Shown here in pieces: positions 16,534-25,431 of a stretch of 42,931 nt of DNA. The stretch is from an uncultured bacterium (lineage in GTDB: Bacteria; Bacillota; Clostridia; Oscillospirales; Acutalibacteraceae). Under the pieces are notes generated by a model. It saw nothing but the letters and a program-made list of their open reading frames with translations, was not told where the DNA came from and did not search any database. The DNA is taken from positions 1 through 42,931 of the forward strand of contig CAKXIK010000024.1 of the NCBI GenBank assembly GCA_934875675.1, given 5' to 3'. Every line of letters begins with the position of its first letter. Positions within the stretch are counted from its first letter, which is position 1. Both the position numbers and the translations under genes were made by a program.

Positions 16534-17796
16534 ATGATGAATTATGTGATTGTCGGCAACAGCGCAGCCGGGCTTTCCGCTGCAGAAGCAATCCGCCAAA
16601 ACGATGCAGCAGGCAATATCACAATCGTGTCGGATGAAAAATATGAGGCATATTCCCGCCCGCTGATTTCGTATTATCTGAAAAATAAAGTAACCAAACA
16701 GCAAATGCTGCTGCGTACCCCTGATTGGTGTAAGGAGCAGAACGTAACGCTTCTGTATGAAACCACTGCAGAAAAAATTGACCCCAAATCAAAAAAAGTC
16801 AAGCTTTCCGACGGGAAATCCTTGTCTTATGACAAGTTGCTGCTGGCAAACGGCAGTATACCGTTTGTTCCGCCGGTGGAAGGTCTGAACGGACAGGACA
16901 ATGTGTTCACATTCATGGATCTGAAAAGCTCCGAAGAAATCCGCACCTTTGCCAAGCCGGAGATGAAGGCGGTTGTAATTGGCGGCGGGCTGATTGGCAT
17001 GAAGGCAGCAGAGGGACTTTCCAAAATCTGCGCTTCTGTGACGGTGCTGGAGCTTGCCCCGCGAATTTTACCCACGATTCTGGATGATGACGGCAGCCGC
17101 CTGGTGGAACAGACGCTGGAGCAGCATTCTATCATTTGCCGGGTGGGAGATACGGCAGCGACAGTGAACGGCGAAAAAACAGTGCAGAGTCTCACGCTCA
17201 AGAGCGGTGAAACGATTCCGTGCGATCTGCTTGTGATGGCAGTGGGCGTGCGGCCAAACACAGCTCTTGCCAAATCAGCCGGATGTCAGATTGACCGCGG
17301 TGTTCTGATCGGAGAGTGTGCCGAAACCTCGGTGGAGAATATCTATGCTGCCGGAGATGTGGCACAGGGTTGTGACGTGCTGGATGGAAAGAAGAAAATC
17401 CTTGCACTGTGGCCGATGGCTGTCATGCAGGGTAAGACGGCAGGCTGCGCCATAGCAGGGGCAGATGCGTGCTATAAGGGTGCGTTCGCTGTTAATGCCA
17501 TCGACTTTTTTGGTCTGCGGATTTCCACCTGCGGAATTACCGACACGGAGGAAGACGGATTCACCGTCCTGAAAAAGCGGGATGACAAGACATATCGCAA
17601 GTTTTTCTGCAAGGATGGCTTGCTCAAAGGATACATTTTAATCGGTGATATCAGCCGCGCGGGAATTTATACAACGCTTGTGCGTGAGGGGATTGCGATT
17701 GAAAAGCTGGGTGGAACGGCAATTTTCGATTCGCCGGAAATGATTCAGCTGCCCGCTGATGTACGAGATGATCTGCTTAACGGAGGTGTTTCCTGA
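16534..17796 (+). CDS. FAD-dependent NAD(P)H oxidoreductase (NirB/NADH-rubredoxin-reductase type)
   Basis: This 420-residue pyridine-nucleotide:disulfide-fold flavoprotein has an N-terminal FAD motif (VIVGNSAAGLSAAEAI), a central NAD(P) motif (VVIGGGLIGMKAAEGL, about residues 148-163) and the second FAD motif (NIYAAGDVA). About 120 C-terminal residues form the small domain seen in NADH oxidase and nitrite-reductase-like enzymes. No redox-active CxxC is visible, unlike thioredoxin reductase and unlike canonical GltD. Its position suggests that it feeds NAD(P)H electrons through the ferredoxin subunit to glutamate synthase. AAGGAGG precedes two tandem ATGs; the first is listed. Its stop overlaps the next start by one base. 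The electron-donor role is inferred from context. Confidence 0.87.
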   Translation: MMNYVIVGNSAAGLSAAEAIRQNDAAGNITIVSDEKYEAYSRPLISYYLKNKVTKQQMLLRTPDWCKEQNVTLLYETTAEKIDPKSKKVKLSDGKSLSYDKLLLANGSIPFVPPVEGLNGQDNVFTFMDLKSSEEIRTFAKPEMKAVVIGGGLIGMKAAEGLSKICASVTVLELAPRILPTILDDDGSRLVEQTLEQHSIICRVGDTAATVNGEKTVQSLTLKSGETIPCDLLVMAVGVRPNTALAKSAGCQIDRGVLIGECAETSVENIYAAGDVAQGCDVLDGKKKILALWPMAVMQGKTAGCAIAGADACYKGAFAVNAIDFFGLRISTCGITDTEEDGFTVLKKRDDKTYRKFFCKDGLLKGYILIGDISRAGIYTTLVREGIAIEKLGGTAIFDSPEMIQLPADVRDDLLNGGVS

Positions 17797-18530
17797 TGAA
17801 TATTTCGGCAAAGGGAAAAGGGTTCAAGGAACTCAATGAGGAACTTGCAGCATGCCTGCACAAGGAGCCAACGGTAGAAGTATCCGACGTGGAAGGTCAC
17901 CGCTATATTGGTGCGGGAGTAGGCAAGGGGTGTGAAATCAAGATTTACGGCACACCGGGTAATGATTTGGGATGTTATATGGATGGCGCCGCCGTGGAGG
18001 TGTTCGGCAACGGACAGGATGCCGTGGGCAATACAATGAACTGCGGGCGGATTGTGGTTCACGGTCATGCCGGTGATGCGCTTGGCTATGCAATGCGCGG
18101 GGGTGAAATTTTTGTTCAGGAGAACGTTGGCTACCGTTGCGGCATCCATATGAAGGAATTTGGAGAGGCAAGACCGGTTATTGTCATCGGAGGAACCGCC
18201 GGAGCCTTCCTAGGTGAATATATGGCGGGCGGAGTTATCATAGTTTTTGGCCAAAGTGACGAAGAAATTAAATCACATGCTGCTGGCTATTGCGCAACCG
18301 GAATGCATGGTGGTATAATGTATCTGCGAGGTAAAATTCCGTCGAAAAATTTCTCTTCCACGGTGTTGGTGGAGGAGTGCACGGAGGAGGACCTGGCGTT
18401 TGTGCAGAAGTATGCGGATGCTTTTACTGAGCTGTTCGGTGAGGGACCCGGTGAGCTGCATCGGGAGGATTTTGTGAAGGTGCGTCCGGCATCTGCAAGA
18501 CCTTACGGCAATATGTATGTGCGCAACTAA
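17796..18530 (+). CDS. Glutamate synthase GXGXG-domain subunit
   Basis: This 244-residue protein corresponds to the C-terminal right-handed beta-helix of classical GltB. Repeated glycine patterns run through residues about 30-160 (GAGVGKGCEIKIYG, GCYMDGAAVEVFGNGQDAVG, GRIVVHGHAGDALGYAMRGG, GGTAGAFLGEYMAGG). The domain is structural and helps pass ammonia between the active sites. It overlaps the flavoprotein gene by one base, which ties the five genes into one translational unit. With the glutaminase and FMN subunits it completes a full GltB split into three proteins. A short stretch at the C-terminus (ARPYGNMYV) has no assigned function. Confidence 0.9.
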   Translation: MNISAKGKGFKELNEELAACLHKEPTVEVSDVEGHRYIGAGVGKGCEIKIYGTPGNDLGCYMDGAAVEVFGNGQDAVGNTMNCGRIVVHGHAGDALGYAMRGGEIFVQENVGYRCGIHMKEFGEARPVIVIGGTAGAFLGEYMAGGVIIVFGQSDEEIKSHAAGYCATGMHGGIMYLRGKIPSKNFSSTVLVEECTEEDLAFVQKYADAFTELFGEGPGELHREDFVKVRPASARPYGNMYVRN

Positions 18531-18591
18531 TCAGAGTAATCCCGGCGTCGCTCTTTGGACGGTCGGCGGTTCAATATTTTTTGTCATCGTT

Positions 18592-18607
18592 GGGGGCGTT
18601 AACCCCC
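18592..18607 (+). other. purC: Small GC hairpin before purC
   Basis: GGGGG and CCCCC pair around six bases, 26 bp before the purC start. It has no T-run, so it is not a terminator, and no purine riboswitch core was recognised around it. The purine genes may therefore be read from the upstream operon or from an unseen promoter. Confidence 0.35.
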
Positions 18608-18633
18608 TTCAAGGTATGAAAGGATGGTACAAA

Positions 18634-19341
18634 ATGGTCAAAGGCGAGCAGATGTATGAGGGTAAAGCAAAAAAGGTTTTCGCAGTAGCAGATGATCCCA
18701 CGCTTTGCATCGTAGATTACAAAGATGATGCAACGGCATTCAATGGTCTTAAAAAGGGTACGATTGTCGGCAAAGGTGTCGTTAATAACCGTATGTCCAA
18801 CATGATGTTCCAGTTGCTTGAAAAGAAGGGCATTCCGACCCACTTCGTTAAGGAACTCAGCGACCGCGAAACCCTCGTGAAAAAAGTGCAGATTGTTCCG
18901 CTGGAAGTTATTGTGCGCAACATTGCCGCCGGCAGCCTTTCTAAAAAGCTTGGCATCCCGGAAGGTACCGCAATGAAGTCTACCGTGCTGGAGTTTTGCT
19001 ATAAGAACGATGAACTCGGCGATCCCATGGTGAATGAATATCACATTCTTGCCGCAGGGTATGCAACGAAGGAAGAAGTAGATACCATTGCCGATATGGC
19101 ACTGCGCATCAATGAATTGATGATTGAGTTCTTCAAGAGCATCAATATTGATCTGGTGGATTTCAAGCTGGAGTTTGGTCGTTGTGACGGCAAAATTATT
19201 CTGGCGGATGAAATTTCTCCCGATACCTGCCGCCTATGGGACAGCAAAACCCACGAAAAGCTTGATAAGGATCGTTTCCGTCGTGATATGGGCGGCGTGG
19301 AAGATGCTTACAAAGAAGTTTTTGCCCGCCTTGGACTGTAA
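18634..19341 (+). CDS. purC: Phosphoribosylaminoimidazole-succinocarboxamide synthase
   Basis: This 235-residue SAICAR synthetase joins aspartate to CAIR with ATP in purine synthesis. Family motifs occur in order: YEGKAKKVF, VDYKDDATAFN, KGVVNNRMS, VPLEVIVRNIAAGS, LVDFKLEFGR and the ADEISPDTCRLWD signature. The length is normal. The ATG at 18634 is chosen because AAAGGATGG lies at the right distance and similarity starts at MVKGEQMYEGKAKK; an in-frame start 117 bases upstream is not supported. It heads a run of purine genes. Confidence 0.96.
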   Translation: MVKGEQMYEGKAKKVFAVADDPTLCIVDYKDDATAFNGLKKGTIVGKGVVNNRMSNMMFQLLEKKGIPTHFVKELSDRETLVKKVQIVPLEVIVRNIAAGSLSKKLGIPEGTAMKSTVLEFCYKNDELGDPMVNEYHILAAGYATKEEVDTIADMALRINELMIEFFKSINIDLVDFKLEFGRCDGKIILADEISPDTCRLWDSKTHEKLDKDRFRRDMGGVEDAYKEVFARLGL

Positions 19342-19356
19342 TTGAATCAGAAGCAG

Positions 19357-19388
19357 ACAGCCTGCCTTTTCGGAGCGGGCTGTTTGTG
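19357..19388 (+). terminator. Possible terminator after purC
   Basis: ACAGCCTGC (19357-19365) and GCGGGCTGT (19375-19383) form a stem with one wobble pair; the following T content is moderate (TTGTGTT). It may be partial, allowing read-through into purF. Confidence 0.5.
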
Positions 19389-19450
19389 TTCTTATAACGG
19401 TCCCGCATTAAAACGGAATGAAAATTAAGGAAAAGGACAAAAATACGCTC

Positions 19451-20905
19451 ATGAATGAAGCTTATACAACCGAAATTACAACTTCGGACAAGCCGCACGA
19501 TGAATGCGGCGTTTTTGGCGTATACACAAAGGATGGTGCAGAGGTTTCCTATCTCGTGTACAACGGTCTGTTGGCATTGCAGCATCGCGGGCAGGAAAGC
19601 TGCGGCATTGCAGTCAATGACCGCGGTGTAATCTGCTACCACAAGGATATGGGATTAGTCACCGAAGTGTTCAATCCGTCCATTCTGCAGCAGCTGCAAG
19701 GACAGATTGCGGTCGGTCATGTGCGCTATTCCACCGCAGGAGCCAGTGTGCGTGAAAATGCACAGCCGCTTGCCCTGCGCTATGTCAAGGGCAGCATTGC
19801 GATTGCACATAACGGCAATCTGATTAATGCAACAGAGTTGCGTACGGAGCTGGAACATCGCGGTGCAATTTTTCAAACGACGATCGACTCCGAGGTTATT
19901 GCGTATCTGATTGCGCGGGAGCGTGTGACCACCCGTTCCATCGAGGAAGCGGTCGGCAGAACAATGGAGCAGATTGAAGGTTCTTACTCCCTTGTAGTGA
20001 TGAGTCCCCGCAAGTTGATTGCTGCGCGTGACCCGCTTGGAATCCGCCCATTGTGCATCGGAAAACTGCCGGATGACGAGGGTTATGTTTTTGCTTCCGA
20101 AAGCTGTGCACTCGATGCAGCCGGTGCAGAATTTGTGCGGGATGTGGAGCCCGGAGAGATTGTTGTTGCAGATGAAAACGGCCTGCGCAGCGACAAATTC
20201 CATTGCAAAAAGGACGGCAAGGGCGCCCTCTGCATTTTTGAATACATCTATTTTGCTCGTCCGGATAGTTGGATTGACGGTGTTAGCGCCTATGAAGCAC
20301 ATAAGGAAGCCGGCAGAATGCTTGCCCGTCAGCATCCGGTGGAAGCAGACGTAGTGATTGGTGTTCCGGAATCCGGAATTGATGCAGCCATTGGCTATAG
20401 CGAGGAATCTGGAATTCCGTATGAAAAGGGTATCATAAAAAACAGCTATATTGGCCGCACCTTTATCAAACCGACGCAGAAAGAGCGGGAACGCAGTGTG
20501 CGAATTAAGCTGAATGCACTTTCCAGCGCAGTAAAAGGCAAGCGTGTGGTTATGATTGACGATTCTATCGTTCGCGGAACCACCTGCGGCCGAATTGTCA
20601 AAATGCTGCGAGCTGCAGGGGCAAAAGAGGTTCATCTTCGTATCAGCTCCCCGCCGTTCCTTTATCCGTGCTACTATGGCACCGATGTTCCCGCAAGGGA
20701 ACAGCTTGCGGCGGTTAAATATACCATTGATGAGCTGTGTGCACTGAATTTTGCCGATTCGCTCGGATTTTTGGACTGCACAACGCTGTCGCAAATGCTC
20801 AAGGAGAATGCCTGCAAGGGATTTTGTGATGCCTGTTTCACCGGCAATTACCCTGCCGGTATTCCCAAAACGCTTCCCGACGGCGACAAAACGTGCGGAT
20901 GCTAA
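19451..20905 (+). CDS. purF: Amidophosphoribosyltransferase (glutamine PRPP amidotransferase), Fe-S type
   Basis: This enzyme of about 484 residues carries out the first committed step of purine synthesis. The nucleophile Cys follows a short propeptide (HDECGVFGVY), showing the class II glutaminase domain. The C-terminal phosphoribosyltransferase half has the PRPP motif VVMIDDSIVRGTTC. Cysteines in GALCIFEYI, LYPCYYGTD and the C-x-x-x-x-C-x-x-C of ACKGFCDACF match the [4Fe-4S] ligands of the Bacillus-type enzyme, which is oxygen sensitive. Two starts compete: ATG 19451 gives a propeptide of usual size and has AAGGAAAAGGA some distance upstream; ATG 19418 has no visible ribosome site. Confidence 0.94.
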   Translation: MNEAYTTEITTSDKPHDECGVFGVYTKDGAEVSYLVYNGLLALQHRGQESCGIAVNDRGVICYHKDMGLVTEVFNPSILQQLQGQIAVGHVRYSTAGASVRENAQPLALRYVKGSIAIAHNGNLINATELRTELEHRGAIFQTTIDSEVIAYLIARERVTTRSIEEAVGRTMEQIEGSYSLVVMSPRKLIAARDPLGIRPLCIGKLPDDEGYVFASESCALDAAGAEFVRDVEPGEIVVADENGLRSDKFHCKKDGKGALCIFEYIYFARPDSWIDGVSAYEAHKEAGRMLARQHPVEADVVIGVPESGIDAAIGYSEESGIPYEKGIIKNSYIGRTFIKPTQKERERSVRIKLNALSSAVKGKRVVMIDDSIVRGTTCGRIVKMLRAAGAKEVHLRISSPPFLYPCYYGTDVPAREQLAAVKYTIDELCALNFADSLGFLDCTTLSQMLKENACKGFCDACFTGNYPAGIPKTLPDGDKTCGC

Positions 20906-20940
20906 GCACCGATAGTAATGAATATTTGGAGGATTATGCT

Positions 20941-22371
20941 GTGAACGATTGCTACGAATCTCCGCTTTCTTCCCGTTATGCGGATCAAAAAATGAAATAC
21001 CTCTTTTCACCGGATATGAAATTCCGCACCTGGCGCCGCCTTTGGATTGCGCTGGCGGAATCGGAAAAAGAGCTCGGTCTGCCTGTAACACAGGAACAGA
21101 TTGATGAATTGAAGGCGCATGTGGACGACATCAACTACGACGTTGCCGAGCAGCGGGAAAAAGAGGTTCGCCACGACGTGATGTCGCATGTCTATGCATA
21201 TGGCGTGCAGTGCCCCAAGGCAAAGCCGATTATTCACCTGGGCGCAACGTCTTGCTATGTGGGCGATAACACCGATCTGATTGTGATGTATCAGGCACTG
21301 GAGCTTGTGCGAGACAAGCTGGTGGCAACCGTGCGCAAGCTCTCGGATTTTGCCGCAAAATATGCAGATTTGCCGACTTTGGCATTTACGCATTTTCAGC
21401 CGGCACAGCCAACCACCGTCGGCAAACGTGCCACTCTGTGGACGCAGGAATTGCTGATGGATCTGGAGGATGTCGAGTATCTGCTTTCCGGTGCAAAGCT
21501 GCTCGGCTCCAAAGGAACCACCGGTACACAGGCAAGCTTTTTGGAGCTTTTTGACGGTGATCATGCAAAAGCGCGCCGTCTGGACGATTTAATTGCACAG
21601 AAGATGGGCTTTTCAGCCTGCTATCCTGTTTCGGGGCAGACCTACTCCCGCAAACAGGACAGCCGCATGCTGGCAGTGCTCAGTGGAATTGCACAGAGTG
21701 CAGCAAAGTTTTCAAACGACATTCGGCTTCTGCAGCACCTCAAGGAAGTGGAGGAGCCGTTTGAGAAAAATCAGATTGGTTCTTCTGCCATGGCATACAA
21801 GCGCAATCCGATGCGCAGCGAACGAATGGCATCCCTTGCACGGTATGTAATGGTTGATTCGCTGAATCCGGCGATCACCGCTGCGACGCAATGGTTTGAG
21901 CGTACGTTGGACGATTCCGCCAACAAGCGTATCAGCGTACCGGAAGCGTTTCTTGCAGTCGATGCCATTTTGAATTTGTATCAGAATGTTGCCGATGGTC
22001 TGGTGGTTTATCCCAAGGTTATCGAACAGCGTCTGCGCCGCGAGCTTCCGTTTATGGCAACTGAAAATATCATGATGGATGCAGTTAAGCGCGGTGCTGA
22101 CCGTCAGGAACTGCACGAGCGCATCCGTGTTCATTCTATGGCAGCCTCTCGCGTTGTCAAAGAAGAGGGCGGAGAAAATGACCTGTTGGAGCGCATTGCA
22201 GCAGATTCCGTTTTTGGAGTCACGCTGCCGGAGTTGGAAGCGATTCTGGAGCCTTCCCGCTATGTGGGGCGCGCGCCGGAGCAAACTCGCGAGTTCCTCG
22301 CGGAAACCGTTGCTCCTGTGCTGAAAAAATACAGTACACTTGCAGAAGATACTGTAGAAATCAATGTTTAA
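20941..22371 (+). CDS. purB: Adenylosuccinate lyase
   Basis: This 476-residue fumarase-superfamily lyase splits SAICAR and adenylosuccinate, so it acts both before and after IMP. Motifs are HLGATSCYVGDN, THFQPAQPTTVGKRA, LGSKGTTGTQASFL and the superfamily signature GSSAMAYKRNPMRSE with its flexible catalytic loop. It starts at a GTG (20941) preceded by GGAGG at a good distance; the in-frame ATGs at 20893 and 20899 overlap purF and have no site of their own. The next gene, purA, makes adenylosuccinate, one of its two substrates. Confidence 0.95.
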   Translation: MNDCYESPLSSRYADQKMKYLFSPDMKFRTWRRLWIALAESEKELGLPVTQEQIDELKAHVDDINYDVAEQREKEVRHDVMSHVYAYGVQCPKAKPIIHLGATSCYVGDNTDLIVMYQALELVRDKLVATVRKLSDFAAKYADLPTLAFTHFQPAQPTTVGKRATLWTQELLMDLEDVEYLLSGAKLLGSKGTTGTQASFLELFDGDHAKARRLDDLIAQKMGFSACYPVSGQTYSRKQDSRMLAVLSGIAQSAAKFSNDIRLLQHLKEVEEPFEKNQIGSSAMAYKRNPMRSERMASLARYVMVDSLNPAITAATQWFERTLDDSANKRISVPEAFLAVDAILNLYQNVADGLVVYPKVIEQRLRRELPFMATENIMMDAVKRGADRQELHERIRVHSMAASRVVKEEGGENDLLERIAADSVFGVTLPELEAILEPSRYVGRAPEQTREFLAETVAPVLKKYSTLAEDTVEINV

Positions 22372-22437
22372 TCCGGAAAAACCGGAGCAATATAATTTCA
22401 GGTCCGGCATAAACCGGGCGAAAGGATTGATAAAATC

Positions 22438-23715
22438 ATGGTCAAAGCCATCGTGGGTGCCAACTGGGGCGACGAGGGAAAGGGCAAGATTACAGATGTC
22501 TTCGCCGCGCAATCCGATATCGTAATCCGTTTTCAGGGCGGCAGCAATGCCGGTCACACAATCATCAACAACTATGGTAAATTTGCACTGCACCAGCTTC
22601 CTTCCGGTGTATTCAACCAACGTGTAACCAACATCATTGGAAACGGTGTTGCGTTGAATATCGATAATCTGATCAGGGAGATCAAAGAGGTTACCGATCG
22701 TGGGGTGCCGCAGCCAAAGATTCTTGTTTCCGACCGTGTGCAGATTGTGATGCCGTATCACATTCTCTTCGATCAGTGTGAAGAAGAGCGTCTGGGCAAA
22801 AACTCATTCGGTTCCACCAAGTCAGGTATCGCGCCGTTTTATGCAGATAAGTTTGCAAAGGTCGGCTTTGAGCTTTGCGAGTTTTATGGCAGTGATGCAG
22901 ATATCAAAGAAAAAATTGAGCGCGTTCTGGTGCAAAAGAACGCACTGCTTCGCGATCTCTATCATAAGCCGGAGCTTACCGTTGATGAAATCTTTAAGCA
23001 GATCTGTGAGTGGCGCGACAAGATGAAGCCTTATGTGGCAGACACCTTTACGTTCCTGCACAATGCAATCAAAGAAAAGAAGACGATCCTTCTGGAGGGC
23101 CAGCTTGGTGCATTAAAGGATCCCGATTTTGGAATTTATCCAATGGTTACGTCATCTTCCACGTTGGCGGGATACGGTTCCGTCGGTGCAGGCATTCCGC
23201 CCTACGAAATCAAGGAAATTGTTACGGTCGTCAAGGCATACTCCAGTGCGGTTGGTGCCGGAGAGTTTGTCAGCGAAATTTTTGGCGATGAAGCGGATGA
23301 ATTGCGTCGTCGCGGCGGTGATGGTGGCGAATATGGCGCAACAACGGGTCGTCCCAGAAGAATGGGATGGTTTGACTGCGTTGCAACACGCTATGGTTGT
23401 GCGGCTCAGGGTGCTACCACGGTTGCGCTGACGGTTCTGGACGTGCTTGGTTATCTGGATGAAATCCCTGTTTGTGTGGCATATGAGCTGGACGGCAAAC
23501 GGATCGATTACTTCCCCAACACCAATGAACTCAAGCGCTGCAAACCGATTGTTGAAAAATTGCCTGGTTGGAAATGTGATATTCGCGGCATCCGTCGGTA
23601 TGAAGATTTGCCGGCAAATGTACGCAATTATGTTGAGTATATTGAAAAAGCAATCGGTGTGCCGGTGGGAATTGTGTCCAATGGTCCGGCGCGTGAAGAT
23701 ATTATTTACCGCTAA
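22438..23715 (+). CDS. purA: Adenylosuccinate synthetase
   Basis: This 425-residue GTP-dependent ligase makes adenylosuccinate from IMP and aspartate. The N-terminus carries the P-loop-like GANWGDEGKGKITD with its catalytic Asp, then GGSNAGHTI with the catalytic His. LLEGQLGALKDPDFG, the TTGRPRRMGWFDC loop and the late residue run EYIEKAIGVPV follow. The length is typical. GAAAGGATTGA precedes the ATG. It commits IMP to AMP, while the adjacent guaA commits XMP to GMP. Confidence 0.96.
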   Translation: MVKAIVGANWGDEGKGKITDVFAAQSDIVIRFQGGSNAGHTIINNYGKFALHQLPSGVFNQRVTNIIGNGVALNIDNLIREIKEVTDRGVPQPKILVSDRVQIVMPYHILFDQCEEERLGKNSFGSTKSGIAPFYADKFAKVGFELCEFYGSDADIKEKIERVLVQKNALLRDLYHKPELTVDEIFKQICEWRDKMKPYVADTFTFLHNAIKEKKTILLEGQLGALKDPDFGIYPMVTSSSTLAGYGSVGAGIPPYEIKEIVTVVKAYSSAVGAGEFVSEIFGDEADELRRRGGDGGEYGATTGRPRRMGWFDCVATRYGCAAQGATTVALTVLDVLGYLDEIPVCVAYELDGKRIDYFPNTNELKRCKPIVEKLPGWKCDIRGIRRYEDLPANVRNYVEYIEKAIGVPVGIVSNGPAREDIIYR

Positions 23716-23747
23716 ACAAAACATGAGCCGCGTAAGGAGTGAATTGC

Positions 23748-25289
23748 TTGGAAAATGCAAGAGAGACCGTGCTGGTCATGGATTTCGGCGGACAATACAG
23801 CCAGCTGATTGCACGCCGTGTACGTGAATGCAATGTCTATTGCGAAATTAAATCATACAAAACCCCTGTCGAAGAACTGAAGAAAAATCACTATAAAGGC
23901 ATTATTTTTTCCGGTGGGCCAAATTCAGTTTATCTGCAGAATGCACCACATTGCAGTGCGGATGTTTTTGAACTGGGCGTACCGGTGTTTGGAATCTGTT
24001 ATGGCGCACAGCTGATGGCTTACCTGTTAGGCGGAAAGGTGCAGACCTCCGAGGTTCGGGAATATGGTAAAACCGATGTGCACTTTAACCAGGACGCTGC
24101 ATTATTTAAAAAGGTGGATAAGAATTCGGTTTGTTGGATGAGCCACACCGATTATATTGCAGAGCCGCCGGTTGGTTTTCGTTCGGTTGCAACTTCTGGT
24201 GCATGTCCGGTAGCAGCAATGGAAAACAGTGAAAAGCATCTGTACGCAACGCAGTTTCATCCGGAAGTGAATCATACCGTACAGGGAATGGATATGTTGC
24301 GCTCATTTTTATTCGATGTGTGCGGCTGCAAGGGAGACTGGAAAATGTCCTCTTATGTAAACGATGCAATTGAACGCATCCGTGCAAAGGTGGGGGATAA
24401 GAAGGTTCTCTGTGCGCTTTCCGGTGGTGTGGATTCTTCCGTTGCTGCCGTTATGGTGCATCGTGCAATCGGAAAAAATCTGACCTGCATTTTTGTCGAT
24501 CATGGTCTGCTTCGCAAAAATGAGGGCGATGAGGTGGAAACAGTTTTCCGCCGTCAATTCGATATGAATCTGATTCGTGTAAATGCGCAGGAACGTTTTC
24601 TCGGCAAACTGGCAGGGATCAGTGAGCCGGAACGTAAGCGTAAAATTATTGGCGAAGAGTTTATCCGCGTGTTTGAAGAAGAATCCCAAAAACTTGGTAA
24701 AATGGAATTTCTTTGTCAAGGTACCATTTATCCTGACGTGATTGAAAGCGGTGCGGGAGAAGCTGCCGTGATTAAGAGCCATCATAATGTGGGCGGTCTG
24801 CCGGACGACGTTGATTTCCGCGAAATTATCGAACCGCTTCGTGATCTGTTCAAGGATGAGGTTCGCCAGTGCGGTCTTGAGCTTGGCATTCCAGAGAAAC
24901 TTGTTTGGCGGCAGCCGTTCCCGGGTCCCGGTCTCGCAATCCGCGTGATGGGTGAGATTACGCCGGAAAAACTCGACATTCTCAAGGATGCGGACGCAGT
25001 TTTCCGCGAGGAAATCGCCGAGGCAGGTCTTGAACGATCCATCAGTCAATATTTTGCGGTGCTGACCGGCATTCGCAGTGTGGGTGTAATGGGTGATGGT
25101 CGCACCTATGATTATACCATTGCCCTGCGCGGCGTTACAACGACGGATTTCATGACTGCCGATTGGGCACGCATCCCGTATGATGTACTCGAGAAAGCCT
25201 CCAGCAGAATCGTAAATGAAGTCAAAAATGTTAACCGTATTGTCTATGACATCACAAGCAAGCCTCCGGCAACAATTGAGTGGGAATGA
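23748..25289 (+). CDS. guaA: GMP synthase (glutamine-hydrolysing); carries the element attachment site at its 3' end
   Basis: This 513-residue enzyme aminates XMP to GMP. An N-terminal class I glutaminase has C84 in GICYGAQL and His/Glu in QFHPEVNHT. The ATP-pyrophosphatase domain follows (ALSGGVDSSVAAV), then a dimerisation domain ending IVYDITSKPPATIEWE. A TTG start at 23748 fits best: AAGGAG ends eight bases before it, while the GTG at 23739 overlaps that site. The last codons and stop (GAG TGG GAA TGA) form attL of the integrated element. The right-hand copy reads GAG TGG GAA TAA, so integration keeps the protein end unchanged and only swaps the stop codon. Confidence 0.96.
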   Translation: MENARETVLVMDFGGQYSQLIARRVRECNVYCEIKSYKTPVEELKKNHYKGIIFSGGPNSVYLQNAPHCSADVFELGVPVFGICYGAQLMAYLLGGKVQTSEVREYGKTDVHFNQDAALFKKVDKNSVCWMSHTDYIAEPPVGFRSVATSGACPVAAMENSEKHLYATQFHPEVNHTVQGMDMLRSFLFDVCGCKGDWKMSSYVNDAIERIRAKVGDKKVLCALSGGVDSSVAAVMVHRAIGKNLTCIFVDHGLLRKNEGDEVETVFRRQFDMNLIRVNAQERFLGKLAGISEPERKRKIIGEEFIRVFEEESQKLGKMEFLCQGTIYPDVIESGAGEAAVIKSHHNVGGLPDDVDFREIIEPLRDLFKDEVRQCGLELGIPEKLVWRQPFPGPGLAIRVMGEITPEKLDILKDADAVFREEIAEAGLERSISQYFAVLTGIRSVGVMGDGRTYDYTIALRGVTTTDFMTADWARIPYDVLEKASSRIVNEVKNVNRIVYDITSKPPATIEWE

Positions 25290-25290
25290 T
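25278..25290 (+). repeat. attL, left attachment site in guaA
   Basis: GAGTGGGAATGAT here matches GAGTGGGAATAAT at 39166-39178 in 12 of 13 positions, including a perfect 10-bp core. The position at the last codons of guaA is a known hotspot for tyrosine integrases. Confidence 0.85.
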
Positions 25291-25347
25291 TTCAGAGGCC
25301 TGAAAAAGCCCGTAAACACTGGACTTTTTGAGGATTAAAGCCGTTCG

Positions 25348-25365
25348 TGGCAACGAAATGGCAAC
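25348..25365 (+). repeat. Left integrase arm-type repeat pair
   Basis: TGGCAAC-GAAA-TGGCAAC: two identical 7-mers whose starts are 11 bp apart, about one helical turn. The same arrangement (TGGCAAC-GCTA-TGGCAAC) occurs at the other end of the element. Paired arm sites inside the ends are typical for the N-terminal domain of Tn916/lambda-like integrases. Confidence 0.6.
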
Positions 25366-25384
25366 ATTTTTTCATTATTCATAT

Positions 25385-25427
25385 AAAAAGAGCTAACTGA
25401 TTTTGATTAAGTCAGTTAGCTCTTTTT
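25385..25427. terminator. Bidirectional terminator inside the left element end
   Basis: A perfect 15-bp stem (AAAAGAGCTAACTGA and its complement) around an 11-base loop is flanked by A-run and T-run. It stops guaA transcripts entering the element and ends the leftward NYN gene. Confidence 0.92.
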
Positions 25428-25431
25428 TGCG

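Noticed and set aside
18531..18633. Purine riboswitch before purC
   Set aside because: There is only a GGGGG/CCCCC hairpin; the conserved three-way junction core of purine riboswitches is missing.
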